Position numbers and translations under genes: made by a program. Positions 8,602 to 19,015 of a stretch of 64,000 nt of DNA are shown piece by piece. The notes beneath the pieces are model-generated. The model saw nothing but the letters and a program-made list of their open reading frames with translations, was not told the DNA's origin and made no database searches. The first letter of the stretch is position 1, and every line of letters starts with the position of its first letter. This DNA comes from PFJX01 sp040751755 (GTDB lineage Bacteria > Pseudomonadota > Gammaproteobacteria > Burkholderiales > Thiobacillaceae). Location: contig JBFMHC010000020.1 of assembly GCA_040751755.1 (NCBI GenBank), positions 1 to 64,000 on the forward strand. The letters are read 5' to 3'.

Positions 8602-10182
8602 TTACTCGAATTTGGCCAGAAGTTTGATCCAGAGCGTGTCCAGGGGCTGGACCAGGAAGTGCACGAGGACGGCCGCGGCGACGACGAGCATGAGCGTGCC
8701 GAGGGCGACGAACAGGCGGAAGCGCCTGGGGCGCCGCTTGCGCGCGAGTTCTTCGCGCGTCGTGATGTAGGGGACGGCCACCAGGGGCGGCTGGCCGAGC
8801 AGGGCGCCGAGGGCGCGCGCGCCGAACACGCGCTGCTGGATCGATTCCAGCGCCATGACCGTGCCGCCCGAGCCCGCGAGGGCGAGGAAGAAGCCCATCG
8901 CGGCGATCTTCCTGCGGTTGGGTTCGATCGGCAGGTCCGGCATCACCGGCGGCTCCAGCAGGGCGAAGCGCTCGGCCTTCTTTTCCTCTTCCAGGTTCTC
9001 GGCGAGCTGGGCGTTCATCTGCTTGGCGCGCACCTCCTCATACTTCAGCTTCGCGTTGTCGTAGTCGCGCATCAGCGCGGTCATGCCGCGTTCCACCTGG
9101 GGGGTCTGGATGATCTGCCGCTCATATTCCGCCAGCCGGCCGGCGAGCTGCTTGCGCTGCTGCGCCAGCGAGGCCAGGCGGGATTCCGCGGCGGCGATCT
9201 TGGCCTGGATCTTCGCCACCATCATTTCCGTGCTCTCGCTGCCGGCCACGATCTCCTGCTTGTCCCCCTGCGCGAGCGATTTCTCCAGGGAGTCGATCTT
9301 GCGCTTGAGTGCGCGCAGGTCCGGGTGCGTCGCGCTGTAGGTCGCGGCCAGCTTGGCGTACTCGGTCCGCAGCGACGTCAATTCCTGCGCCGGGGAGGGG
9401 CCGCCAGTGCCGGTTGTCGCCAGGCCGGCCTTGGCGGAGGTCAGTTCCACATCCAGATAGCGGAGTTCCTCCTGGGTGGATTTGTAGTCCCGCTCGGCCT
9501 CCTTCAGCTCGGCCTCCAGGCGCGTGACCATGTTCATGTGGAGTTCCAGGTGCTGGGGCAGGGTGCCGCTGTTGCGCTGCTTGTAGTCGGCCAGCTGCGA
9601 CTCGGCGGTCTCGAGATCGGCCCTGAGCTTTTCCGCCTCCTGGGTGAGGAAGGCCGTGGTTTCGCTGGCGCGTTCGGTGCGGGTGCGGACGTTCTCCTCC
9701 AGGAACAGCGTCACCAGTTCGTTGGCGACGCGATAGGCGGTGTCGGCATCCTTGTCGTCATAGAAGACCTTGAAGGCGATGGTGGCCTTGCGGTTGCCGG
9801 TCACGTCGGCGCTGATCAGTTCCAGGCCGATGCGCTGCCGCATCTTGTCGAGCAGCTCGGAGGCGGCCATGGACTGGCGCTGTGCCGCGAACAGGTCGTA
9901 CTTGTCGACGATCTTGCGCAGGTTGCCGTTGGTCATCACCCGCTGCTTGATCACCAGGATGCGCTCGTCCGCGTAGCTGGTGACGGTGGAGCGCACCAGG
10001 TCGTCGGGAATCTGCTGCGACTCCACCAGGATCGTGCCCGTGGCGCGGTAGGTGGGCGGCAGCAGGACGGCCGCCACGGCGGCCACCGCGAAGATCAGGA
10101 CGAAGGCGAGCGCGGCCGGCATGGCGCGGCGGCGCAAGGCGGCGAGATAGTCACTCAGGCTGGGTTCGTATGGGGTGGCCAT
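8602..10182 (-). CDS. Wzz/EpsF-like polysaccharide chain-length determinant
   Basis: 526 residues. A short cytosolic N-terminus leads into a first membrane helix (AALAFVLIFAVAAVAAVLL), a long periplasmic coiled-coil-rich region (about 60-420), and two more hydrophobic stretches (about 430-455 and 490-515). EPNRRKIAAMGFFLALAGSG is the typical proline-rich entry to the second helix. The protein sets polymer length and couples synthesis to export in the Wzx/Wzy-type route. Ribosome-binding site AAGGAT lies 9 nt before the ATG. It is separated by 4 bp from the outer-membrane gene and 9 bp from the kinase gene, its expected partner. Confidence 0.88.
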   Translation of the reverse strand: MATPYEPSLSDYLAALRRRAMPAALAFVLIFAVAAVAAVLLPPTYRATGTILVESQQIPDDLVRSTVTSYADERILVIKQRVMTNGNLRKIVDKYDLFAAQRQSMAASELLDKMRQRIGLELISADVTGNRKATIAFKVFYDDKDADTAYRVANELVTLFLEENVRTRTERASETTAFLTQEAEKLRADLETAESQLADYKQRNSGTLPQHLELHMNMVTRLEAELKEAERDYKSTQEELRYLDVELTSAKAGLATTGTGGPSPAQELTSLRTEYAKLAATYSATHPDLRALKRKIDSLEKSLAQGDKQEIVAGSESTEMMVAKIQAKIAAAESRLASLAQQRKQLAGRLAEYERQIIQTPQVERGMTALMRDYDNAKLKYEEVRAKQMNAQLAENLEEEKKAERFALLEPPVMPDLPIEPNRRKIAAMGFFLALAGSGGTVMALESIQQRVFGARALGALLGQPPLVAVPYITTREELARKRRPRRFRLFVALGTLMLVVAAAVLVHFLVQPLDTLWIKLLAKFE

Positions 10183-10186
10183 GCGG

Positions 10187-11308
10187 TCACATCCTTGAAA
10201 GCGAAAAATCGGGGTGGGCGTACGACAGGGTCACGGACAGGACATGGGCCGAGGCGTCCGCCAGCCCGCCGCCTTCGCGCTGCTTGTACAGATAGGCGAG
10301 GCGCAGCCCCCAGAGCGGGGCCAGCTCGCGGCTGGCCCACAGGCTGATCTGCGAGGTGGTGCCCAGGGCCCCCGAACGGTTCTTGCGCCAGGACAGGTCC
10401 AGGCCGGCACTGTCCGTGTCCGAGAGGGCGCGCCGCCAGCCGCCGGTGAACTGGTCCGCTTCGACGAAGCCGCCGATGCCGCTGGCCGTGACGCTCCTGC
10501 TCAGGTTTGCGGACAGGTTGGTGCGCGAACCCTGCGCGTAATCCAGCTTGATCCCACCCTGCCAGCCGCTGCGCTCGGTCTGCGCGCGCGTGGTGTTGAG
10601 CCCGGCGCGCGCGCCGACCTCCAGCCGCTCCGAGAATTTCAGGTGCACGCCGGCGACCATGTCGTAGCTGGTGGACGAGGCGCCGCCGGTTTCCGGCAGA
10701 TAGCGCGACGTGGAGAGGCTGAGATAGGGGTCGGTCCGTTCATCCCAGACATGGCTCAGCGTGGCCTGGGCGTTCACGGTGGCGTAGTCGTTCAGGCCGC
10801 CGCTGTAGGCGACGCCGCTATGGCCGCCGCTGAAGGACAGGGTGTTGCGTTCATCAAGCGCCCGGCTCCAGTTGGCGGAGAGGGTGGTGCTGGACCTGGA
10901 GCCGTCCGCGCTCACCAGGCCGGTGTCCTGCAGTTCCGAGACCCGGGTGGAGAGCTTTTCGTAGGCGGCGGCGAGGCCATAACCCCCCATGGGTGTGGCG
11001 CGCTGCCAGTTCAGGGAGAGGCTGGGGTCCTGGCGGTCGGCACTGACGGTGCTGTCCGAGGCGCGTTCCAGACGCAGGCCGAGGCGGGCATTCAAGGTAT
11101 CCACGCCGGCGCTCCGGCTCACCTGGTAGCTGGGCGCCAACGCCAGGCGCCAGATGCCGGTGGCGGCGCCGGCGGCCAGGGTCGGGTTGTCGTCGTGCTC
11201 GGTCAGGAGGTTGACGGACAGTGCTTGCTGCACGAGCTCCGCCTGGGCGTGCCCCGCGCAGAGGACGGCGCAGGCCGCCAGGGCGCGTGTGGCATTCGCC
11301 GCGTTCAT
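10187..11308 (-). CDS. Outer-membrane beta-barrel of the exopolysaccharide operon (EpsL-like)
   Basis: 373 residues from ATG 11308; an ATG 45 bp further out exists but the internal start gives a clean signal peptide (MNAANATRALAACAVLCAGHAQA) and only 4 bp to the upstream stop. The mature part is alternating hydrophobic/polar beta strands with many Ser/Thr/Gly and aromatic girdle residues, including RTNLSANLSRSVT and GWRRALSDTDSAGLDLSWRK, and ends in a strand. It therefore looks like an outer-membrane barrel of the type kept beside export proteins in methanolan-like loci (EpsL family). A role in passing the polymer through or holding it at the outer membrane is inferred from position. Confidence 0.75.
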   Translation of the reverse strand: MNAANATRALAACAVLCAGHAQAELVQQALSVNLLTEHDDNPTLAAGAATGIWRLALAPSYQVSRSAGVDTLNARLGLRLERASDSTVSADRQDPSLSLNWQRATPMGGYGLAAAYEKLSTRVSELQDTGLVSADGSRSSTTLSANWSRALDERNTLSFSGGHSGVAYSGGLNDYATVNAQATLSHVWDERTDPYLSLSTSRYLPETGGASSTSYDMVAGVHLKFSERLEVGARAGLNTTRAQTERSGWQGGIKLDYAQGSRTNLSANLSRSVTASGIGGFVEADQFTGGWRRALSDTDSAGLDLSWRKNRSGALGTTSQISLWASRELAPLWGLRLAYLYKQREGGGLADASAHVLSVTLSYAHPDFSLSRM

Positions 11309-11312
11309 GGCA

Positions 11313-11939
11313 TCAGGGGACGAGGATGGTGTCGCCGGCCCTGAGCTGGACATTGGTGGAGAGATCCCTGGCCTTGATCAGGTCGTTGTAGCGCACGGGC
11401 AGGATATCGACACCATTCAACTTGGGCCTGAGCACCTTGATGGCGTCCTCGTCGGCGAAACGATCAAGGCCGCCGGCCAGGCTCAGGGCCTGCAGGATGG
11501 TCGTCGGCGCGTCCAGGACGACTGGGCCGGGCTTGTTGACCTTGCCGATGATGTAGAAGCGGTTGCCGTTGATGCCGCCGATCACGACCGTCACCACCGG
11601 GTCGGCGAGGTAGGGCTTCAGGCGCTCGGTCATGATCGCCTCGACCTCGGCCAGGCTCAGGCCGGCCACCTCGACGCGGCCGACCAGGGGAAAGCTGACG
11701 CTGCCGTCGGGCAGCACCCGCAGTTCCTTGCGCAGGGCGTCCTCGTGCCAGACCGACACCTCCAGGGCATCGCCTTCCTTCAGGAGGTAGCCTGCTCGTG
11801 CGGGGGCGGGCGGCTCGGCGGCACGCTCCAGTGGCTTGGGCGGTTCGGCGCTGTTCGCCGCCGTGGCCGGCGTCACCACGGGCGGGAGGAGGATGGCGGC
11901 GAGGGCAAGCAGAACAGTCCAGGCGCGGTCCTTGGGCAT
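11313..11939 (-). CDS. Polysaccharide export protein (Wza/EpsE-like)
   Basis: 208 residues from ATG 11939, chosen over an ATG at 11972 because AGGG lies about 8 nt upstream and a signal peptide follows at once (PKDRAWTVLLALAAILLPPV). The poly-export domain runs from YLLKEGDALEVSVWHEDAL through FPLVGRVEVAGLSLAEVEAI to DPVVTVVIGG; one SLBB-type domain follows (FYIIGKVNKPGPVVL, RAGDTILVP). Such proteins form the periplasm-spanning export channel with the Wzz-type protein. It is shorter than Wza (about 380 residues) and like the EpsE type. No lipobox is visible. It is the first gene of the minus-strand exopolysaccharide operon. Confidence 0.88.
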   Translation of the reverse strand: MPKDRAWTVLLALAAILLPPVVTPATAANSAEPPKPLERAAEPPAPARAGYLLKEGDALEVSVWHEDALRKELRVLPDGSVSFPLVGRVEVAGLSLAEVEAIMTERLKPYLADPVVTVVIGGINGNRFYIIGKVNKPGPVVLDAPTTILQALSLAGGLDRFADEDAIKVLRPKLNGVDILPVRYNDLIKARDLSTNVQLRAGDTILVP

Positions 11940-12072
11940 AGGAACAACCCTGCAAAGCAGAAAGCGCGCCACCTTACAGGCCTTGTTTTACAGCACGGTG
12001 AATGCCCGGGAAGAAGGGGGATGAGCGGCGCATGCGTGGCGCCCGCGGGCAATGCGGTTACACTCGCCCGCG

Positions 12073-12100
12073 TTGACTAGCCTGCCGACCTTGCTAGGGT
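12073..12100 (+). promoter_or_regulatory. Candidate sigma-70 promoter of lon
   Basis: TTGACT (12073-12078), a 16-bp spacer and TAGGGT (12095-12100) lie 35 bp before the lon start. The -35 box is good and the -10 box poor. The 195-bp region 11940-12134 must also hold the promoter for the divergent exopolysaccharide operon, which I could not place. A 10-bp self-complementary GCCCGCGGGC lies at 12041-12050. Confidence 0.35.
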
Positions 12101-12134
12101 TGAAAGCCACATCTTCGTACGCATTTATCGATCC

Positions 12135-14552
<2,418 letters not shown>

Positions 14553-14558
14553 GGGCCG

Positions 14559-15236
14559 ATGCCGGTCCTGCACCCCAGCGGCGGCCTGGTCTACCACCTG
14601 CGTGCCTGGCGCCACTGCGCCACGCTCTGGGCGCCCTTCCACGTCCAGGTCCGCGCCTGGCTGGCGGACTGGCGGCCCGCCGCGACGCATCTGGTGCTGC
14701 TCGGGCCGAGCGGCGGTTATGCCCTCGACACCGCCTTTCTCGCGCGCATGCCCCGCATCACCGTGCTGGAGCCCGACCCCCTGGCGCGCGCCATCCTGCG
14801 CCGGCGCTTCCCCGGCACGGCCTTCCGCTTCGCGCCGGGCGAGGGCCTCGGCCGGCCGGATGGCCTGCAACGCCTGGCCGCCGCCTGCCCCGACGCCGCC
14901 TTCCTGTTCTGCAACCTGCTCGGGCAGCGGCTGGTGGGGCAGGGGGAGGCGCGCCAGGACTGGCTGGCCGGCCTGCCGGCGGCGCTCGCGGGGCGTGCCT
15001 GGGCAAGCTGGCACGACCTCGCCTCCACGCACCGCCCGCCGGACGTCGCCGAACCCTTCACGCTGCCGCGCGCCGAGCCGCTCGACGAGGTGCTCGCGCA
15101 CGCATGGCATGGCGGCGAGCTGATCATCCACGATCACGAGACCGCCGGCCTGCTGCCCGACGCACCACGCCGCCATGCGCTGTGGACCCTGAGCCCCGGC
15201 CACTACCACCTGGTGGAGTGGCTGCACTCGGCCTGA
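14559..15236 (+). CDS. Methyltransferase-like protein of unknown function
   Basis: 225 residues, 6 bp after lon and so probably on its transcript. HLVLLGPSGGYALDTAFL followed by ITVLEPDPLARAILRRRFPG resembles motifs I and II of class I SAM-dependent methyltransferases (glycine-rich loop, then an acidic residue after the second strand). LFCNLLGQRL and RAWASWHDLASTHRPP come where motif IV and later strands would be. I cannot name a substrate or a defined family. The codon usage and lack of rival frames support a real gene. Alternative: a Rossmann-like protein that has lost the enzymatic role. Confidence 0.7.
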   Translation: MPVLHPSGGLVYHLRAWRHCATLWAPFHVQVRAWLADWRPAATHLVLLGPSGGYALDTAFLARMPRITVLEPDPLARAILRRRFPGTAFRFAPGEGLGRPDGLQRLAAACPDAAFLFCNLLGQRLVGQGEARQDWLAGLPAALAGRAWASWHDLASTHRPPDVAEPFTLPRAEPLDEVLAHAWHGGELIIHDHETAGLLPDAPRRHALWTLSPGHYHLVEWLHSA

Positions 15237-15304
15237 GGGCGGCGGCCATGGACCATTGAACCGGCTACAGGGCCTGCAAACGCGAGTGTGCCAACCAGGT
15301 GGAC

Positions 15305-15442
15305 ATGGCGGCACTCAAGCCGCTGGAGTGCCGGCAAGGTCCAGATGCACGGCCATTGCCACCTGAAGGCGACGGGCGCGTCGCCGTGCCTGTCGCTGAA
15401 CTGCTGTGCCAGGCCCTGGTCGATCAGGGAAACGCGGATTGA
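15305..15442 (+). CDS. Possible small ORF (45 aa)
   Basis: ATG 15305 follows AGGTGG by 4 nt, a fair ribosome-binding site, and the frame ends at TGA 15440-15442. The peptide starts MAALKPLECRQGPDARP and ends CQALVDQGNAD, with two Cys and no signal or membrane segment. The same frame is open upstream to 15255. I do not recognise it. It may be chance in GC-rich DNA; conservation in relatives would decide. Confidence 0.22.
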   Translation: MAALKPLECRQGPDARPLPPEGDGRVAVPVAELLCQALVDQGNAD

Positions 15443-15495
15443 TTCGTTGCCGTCGCTCCCGAGTAGGCTGGAATCCTGACGAATCAACGCACCGG

Positions 15496-15515
15496 ATACC
15501 CGTCTGCGCGGGTAT
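15496..15515. repeat. dRS3-like palindromic repeat
   Basis: ATACCC-N8-GGGTAT: two perfectly complementary 6-bp arms around GTCTGCGC. The 6+8+6 architecture is that of the widespread dRS3-type elements (ATTCCC-N8-GGGAAT), with one changed base in each arm and the change compensated. Only one clear copy was seen in the window, in the gap before the amine oxidase. Confidence 0.55.
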
Positions 15516-15574
15516 GGAACATAAATCGGCGTTTCCCGGGGGCTGCCTTCCCCCCCACGAACGAGGAGTCTGTC

Positions 15575-16717
15575 ATGTTGGAAATCGCGATCGTCGGCGG
15601 CGGCCTGTGCGGTCTTGCCCTGGCCAACAGCCTGCGCGCCCATGGCCTGGCCTGCGAGGTGTTCGAGGCGCGGCCACGCCTGGGCGGGCGCATCCACAGT
15701 GTCGCCGCGCGCAACAACGGCCTTGCCCTGGACCTCGGCGCGGCCTGGTTCTGGCCACGGCACCAGCCGCGCATCGTGCGCCTGCTCGGCGAGCTGGGTC
15801 TGGCGAGCTTCCCGCAGCACGAGAACGGCACCATGCTGGCGCTCAAGGACGCGGAGAGCCCGCCTGTGCGCATCGAGCTGGACGACCTGCATGGCGGGGC
15901 CTACCGCATCGAGGGCGGCACGGCGGCACTGATCCACGCCCTGGCGGCGCGCCTGCCGGCCGAGTGCCTGCATCCGGAGCACGTCCTCGAACACCTGGAG
16001 GCGGCGTCCGACCACGTCGTCCTGCGTCTGCGACACGGCCATGAGGCCCGCGAGCTGCGCGCGCGCCAGGTGGTGTTGGCGCTGCCGCCCCGGCTGGTGG
16101 AGGAGCGGATCGGTTTCACGCCGCTCCTGAACGGCCAGTTGCGTGAGCTCCTGCGCGAGCAGCCGACCTGGATGGCCGGCCAGGCCAAGGCGGTCGCCGC
16201 CTACGGCAGGGGCGACGGCATGGACGCGGAGGGCCTGGACCGCGCCGCCTTCTGGCGCGACGAGGGCCAGTCCGGCAATGCCTTCGCCCGCTACCCGCGC
16301 GCCGTGCTGGCGGAGGTGCACGACGCCTGCGACGCGCTCGGCAGCCGCGCCGCGCTGAGCGCCTTCCTTGCCCTGGAGGCGCAGGCAAGGGGCGCCTTCC
16401 GCCTCGGCCTGCCGCTCCTGGTGGGGAGCCAGCTGGCGCAGCTGTTCGGCGCGCGCGCCCAGGAGGCGGAGATCCACATCCAGGACTGGGCCGACGAGCC
16501 CTGGACCTGCGCCCGTCTGGACCTGACCCCCACCGTGGAACACCCCGCCTACGCGGCGCGCGCGCTGCAGGCCCCGACCTGGGGCGGGCGCCTGCACTTC
16601 GGCGGCAGCGAGACCGCGGCCCAGGGTGGCGGCTACATGGAAGGGGCGCTGGAGGCGGCGGGGCGCCTGTGCCGGGAGGTCCTGGCCACGCGCGCCAGCG
16701 GCGTGGGTGTCGCTTAG
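15575..16717 (+). CDS. FAD-dependent amine oxidase (flavin monooxygenase-like)
   Basis: 380 residues of the flavin amine oxidase superfamily. The N-terminal Rossmann dinucleotide-binding motif is IAIVGGGLCGLALANSLRAHG followed by FEARPRLGGRI, the usual GG doublet that holds FAD. DLGAAWFWPRHQPRI matches the substrate-side GxxW region, and GRLHFGGSETAAQGGGYMEGA is the C-terminal FAD motif of monoamine oxidases. CGAGGAG lies before the ATG. No signal peptide, so cytosolic. The substrate is unknown. It runs in the same direction as the amidoligase operon 101 bp downstream but probably has separate transcription, as a -10 box lies between them. Confidence 0.85.
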   Translation: MLEIAIVGGGLCGLALANSLRAHGLACEVFEARPRLGGRIHSVAARNNGLALDLGAAWFWPRHQPRIVRLLGELGLASFPQHENGTMLALKDAESPPVRIELDDLHGGAYRIEGGTAALIHALAARLPAECLHPEHVLEHLEAASDHVVLRLRHGHEARELRARQVVLALPPRLVEERIGFTPLLNGQLRELLREQPTWMAGQAKAVAAYGRGDGMDAEGLDRAAFWRDEGQSGNAFARYPRAVLAEVHDACDALGSRAALSAFLALEAQARGAFRLGLPLLVGSQLAQLFGARAQEAEIHIQDWADEPWTCARLDLTPTVEHPAYAARALQAPTWGGRLHFGGSETAAQGGGYMEGALEAAGRLCREVLATRASGVGVA

Positions 16718-16781
16718 ATTCAGTGTCCGCCGCCCCCAGGCCTTCGCGGTCTGGGTGCCCGGCCGAGGCGGGTGGCCTACC

Positions 16782-16787
16782 TATAAT
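16782..16787 (+). promoter_or_regulatory. TATAAT -10 box before the amidoligase operon
   Basis: A perfect TATAAT 32 bp before the C39-like gene start, in an otherwise GC-rich spacer. No good -35 hexamer is found at 16-18 bp, so an activator may be needed. Transcription would start near 16794. Confidence 0.5.
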
Positions 16788-16818
16788 GGGCTCGTATCCC
16801 CCTTCAAGGGACATGGAC

Positions 16819-17577
16819 ATGTTGCCAGTGACGTTGCGCCTGCCGCTTCGCATGCTGCCGCAGCCGGACGAGACCACCTGCGGTCCCACCTGCCTGCACG
16901 CGGTCTACCGCTACTGGGGCGAGGAGGCGCCGCTCGGCGAGGTGATCGGGCGCACGCGCAAGCTGGAGGAGGGGGGCACCTTCGCGGTGTTCCTCGCCTG
17001 CGACGCGCTGCGCCGGGGTTACGAGGCGACCATTTTCACCTACAACCTCACGGTGTTCGACCCGACCTGGTTCCGCAACGGCGTCGACATCGGCGAACGC
17101 CTGCGCCTGCAGCGCGACGCGAAGGACGATCGGCGCCTGCGCCGCGCCACCGAGGGCTATCTTGAGTTCCTGCAATTGGGCGGGCGCCTGCGCCTCAACG
17201 ACCTCTCGCGCACCCTGGTGCGCGGCCTGCTGCGGCGCGGCCTGCCCATCCTCACCGGTCTGAGTTCCACCTTCCTCTACCGCAGCGCCCGCGAATACGG
17301 GCCGGACGATGCGCCTGACGACGTGCGCGGCCGGCCGGGCGGGCACTTCGTGGTGCTGGCGGGCTACAACCGCCGCGAGCGCAGCGTGCTGGTGGCGGAT
17401 CCCTACGGCCCGCACCCCTACGGCCCCTCGCACGAATACTGGATCAGCATCGACCGGGTGATCGGCGCGGTGCTGCTGGGCATCGTCACCCACGACGCGA
17501 ACCTCCTGGTGATCCGCCCGCGGGGCGCGCGCGGAGACGCGCATGGACATCTTCATCATCGTCGACAACCCGCGTGA
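16819..17577 (+). CDS. C39-like cysteine peptidase
   Basis: 252 residues from ATG 16819, chosen because AAGGG ends 8 nt upstream (an ATG at 16813 is too close to it). The papain-fold signature DETTCGPTCLHAVYRYWGEE gives nucleophile Cys21; GGHFVVLAGY gives His176 and VLVADPYGPHPYG gives Asp194, an intact triad spaced as in peptidase C39. No signal peptide or membrane segment, so it is likely cytosolic and not fused to a transporter as in bacteriocin exporters. It overlaps the next gene by 35 bp. It probably cleaves or transfers a peptide made or modified by the downstream ligases; the substrate is unknown. Confidence 0.8.
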   Translation: MLPVTLRLPLRMLPQPDETTCGPTCLHAVYRYWGEEAPLGEVIGRTRKLEEGGTFAVFLACDALRRGYEATIFTYNLTVFDPTWFRNGVDIGERLRLQRDAKDDRRLRRATEGYLEFLQLGGRLRLNDLSRTLVRGLLRRGLPILTGLSSTFLYRSAREYGPDDAPDDVRGRPGGHFVVLAGYNRRERSVLVADPYGPHPYGPSHEYWISIDRVIGAVLLGIVTHDANLLVIRPRGARGDAHGHLHHRRQPA

Positions 17578-19015
17578 CTGGCCGCTCGACCTCCCCGAGG
17601 TCACGGTGGTGTCGGCGCGCGCCTACCTCACCGAGGCCGCCTACAGCGACGCGCACGCCGCCCGGGTGTTCAACCTGTGCAGGTCGTACCGCTACCAGAG
17701 CCTGGGCTACTACGTTTCGCTGCTCGCGGAGGCGCGCGGCCACAGGCCGCTGCCGAGCGCGCACACCATCGAGGACCTGCAGTCGCAGGCCCTGGTGCGG
17801 GTCCTCACCGAGGACCTCGATGCCCTGGTCCAGCGCTCGCTGGCGCCGATCAGGTCCGATGCCTTCGAGCTCTCCATCTACTTCGGCCGCAACGTCGCCG
17901 CGCGCTACGACAAGCTCAGCCAGCAGCTGTTCGGCCTCCTGCGCGCGCCGCTGCTGCGCGCCTTCTTCGAGCGCCACGACGGCGCCTGGCAGCTGCGCGG
18001 GGTGCGGCCGATCGCGGCGAGCGACATCCCGCAGGCGCACCAGGGCTTCGTGGTGGATGCGGCGCGCCGCTATTTCCGCGGCCGCAGGCGCCGCGCGCAG
18101 CGCCGCGCGACGCCGCGCTACGCGATGGCCATCCTGGTCGATCCGGACAACCCGGAGCCCGCCTCCAATCCCCTGGCGCTGAAGAAGTTCGACAAGGCCG
18201 GCGCGGCATTGGGCCTGGACGTGGAGTTCATCACGCGCGGCGACATCGGCCGGCTCGGCGAGTTCGACGCCCTGTTCATCCGCGACACCACCTTCGTCAA
18301 CCACTACACCTACCGCTTCTCGCGCCGCGCCGCCGCCGAGGGACTGGTGGTGATCGACGACCCGGAGTCCATCCTCAAGTGCAACAACAAGGTCTATCAG
18401 GCGGAACTCCTGGCGCGGCACCGCCTGCCGGCGCCGCGTACGCTGATGGTGCATCGAGACAACGTCGCCGACATCGTCCCCACGCTGGGCCTGCCGTGCG
18501 TGCTGAAGCGGCCGGACAGCTCCTTCTCCATGGGCGTGGAGAAGGCGGACAGCCGGCCGGAACTGCTCGCCAAGGTGAAGCTCCTGCTGGAGAAGTCGGA
18601 GCTGATCGTGGCGCAGGAGTGGCTGCCCACGCCGTTCGACTGGCGCGTCGGCGTATTGGACCGGCGCGTGCTGTTCGTGTGCCGCTACTACATGGCCCCG
18701 GAGCACTGGCAGATCGTGCGCCACGGCGAACGCAGGCAGGACTACGTCGAGGGGCCGACGCAGGCCTGCAGCGTCGGCGAGGCGCCGGAGGAGGTGGTGC
18801 GCCTGGGCCTGCGGGCGGCCAACCTGATCGGCGACGGCTTCTATGGCGTCGACATCAAACAGCTCGACGGGCGCTGCGTGGTGATCGAGATCAACGACAA
18901 CCCGAACGTCGACGCGGGCAACGAGGACGGCGTGCTCAAGGACGCGCTGTACCGCGAGGTCATGGGCGTGTTCCTGCGCCGCATCGAGGAACGCAGGCGG
19001 GGGCCGCGGCCATGA
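17543..19015 (+). CDS. RimK-like ATP-grasp ligase with RLAN N-terminal domain
   Basis: 490 residues. About 1-160 form the alpha+beta domain found before some RimK-like ligases (RLAN); a basic linker (RRYFRGRRRRAQRR) follows. The ATP-grasp core from about 195 has the nucleotide-binding Lys in PCVLKRPDSSFSMGVEKA, the VAQEWLPTPFDWRVGVL strand and the metal-binding end GFYGVDIKQL ... VVIEINDNPNVDAGNED. Such enzymes join an amino acid to a carboxylate through an acyl phosphate. It overlaps the C39-like gene by 35 bp and the GCS2-like gene by 4 bp (ATGA). Cytosolic. Product unknown. Confidence 0.85.
   Translation: MDIFIIVDNPRDWPLDLPEVTVVSARAYLTEAAYSDAHAARVFNLCRSYRYQSLGYYVSLLAEARGHRPLPSAHTIEDLQSQALVRVLTEDLDALVQRSLAPIRSDAFELSIYFGRNVAARYDKLSQQLFGLLRAPLLRAFFERHDGAWQLRGVRPIAASDIPQAHQGFVVDAARRYFRGRRRRAQRRATPRYAMAILVDPDNPEPASNPLALKKFDKAGAALGLDVEFITRGDIGRLGEFDALFIRDTTFVNHYTYRFSRRAAAEGLVVIDDPESILKCNNKVYQAELLARHRLPAPRTLMVHRDNVADIVPTLGLPCVLKRPDSSFSMGVEKADSRPELLAKVKLLLEKSELIVAQEWLPTPFDWRVGVLDRRVLFVCRYYMAPEHWQIVRHGERRQDYVEGPTQACSVGEAPEEVVRLGLRAANLIGDGFYGVDIKQLDGRCVVIEINDNPNVDAGNEDGVLKDALYREVMGVFLRRIEERRRGPRP

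Larger units (their letters stand above)
15237..15574. other. 338-bp intergenic gap with a repeat and one possible small ORF
   Basis: This is the only gap over 300 bp. It holds a possible 45-codon ORF (15305-15442), a 20-bp palindromic element (15496-15515) and, just before the amine oxidase start, an AGGAG-like site. The segment has weaker third-position GC bias than the neighbouring genes. No remnant of a recognisable gene was found in any frame. Confidence 0.6.

Noticed and set aside
8392..10347. A 651-codon open frame on the plus strand opposite the kinase and chain-length genes
   Set aside because: It is the antisense of well-supported genes and has no domain or start signal of its own.
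11956..11971. Sigma-54-like element (TGGCGCGC-TTT-CTGCT on the minus strand) before the exopolysaccharide operon
   Set aside because: GG and GC are 10 bp apart as required, but transcription would start only about 6 bp before the ATG at 11939 and lose the ribosome-binding site.
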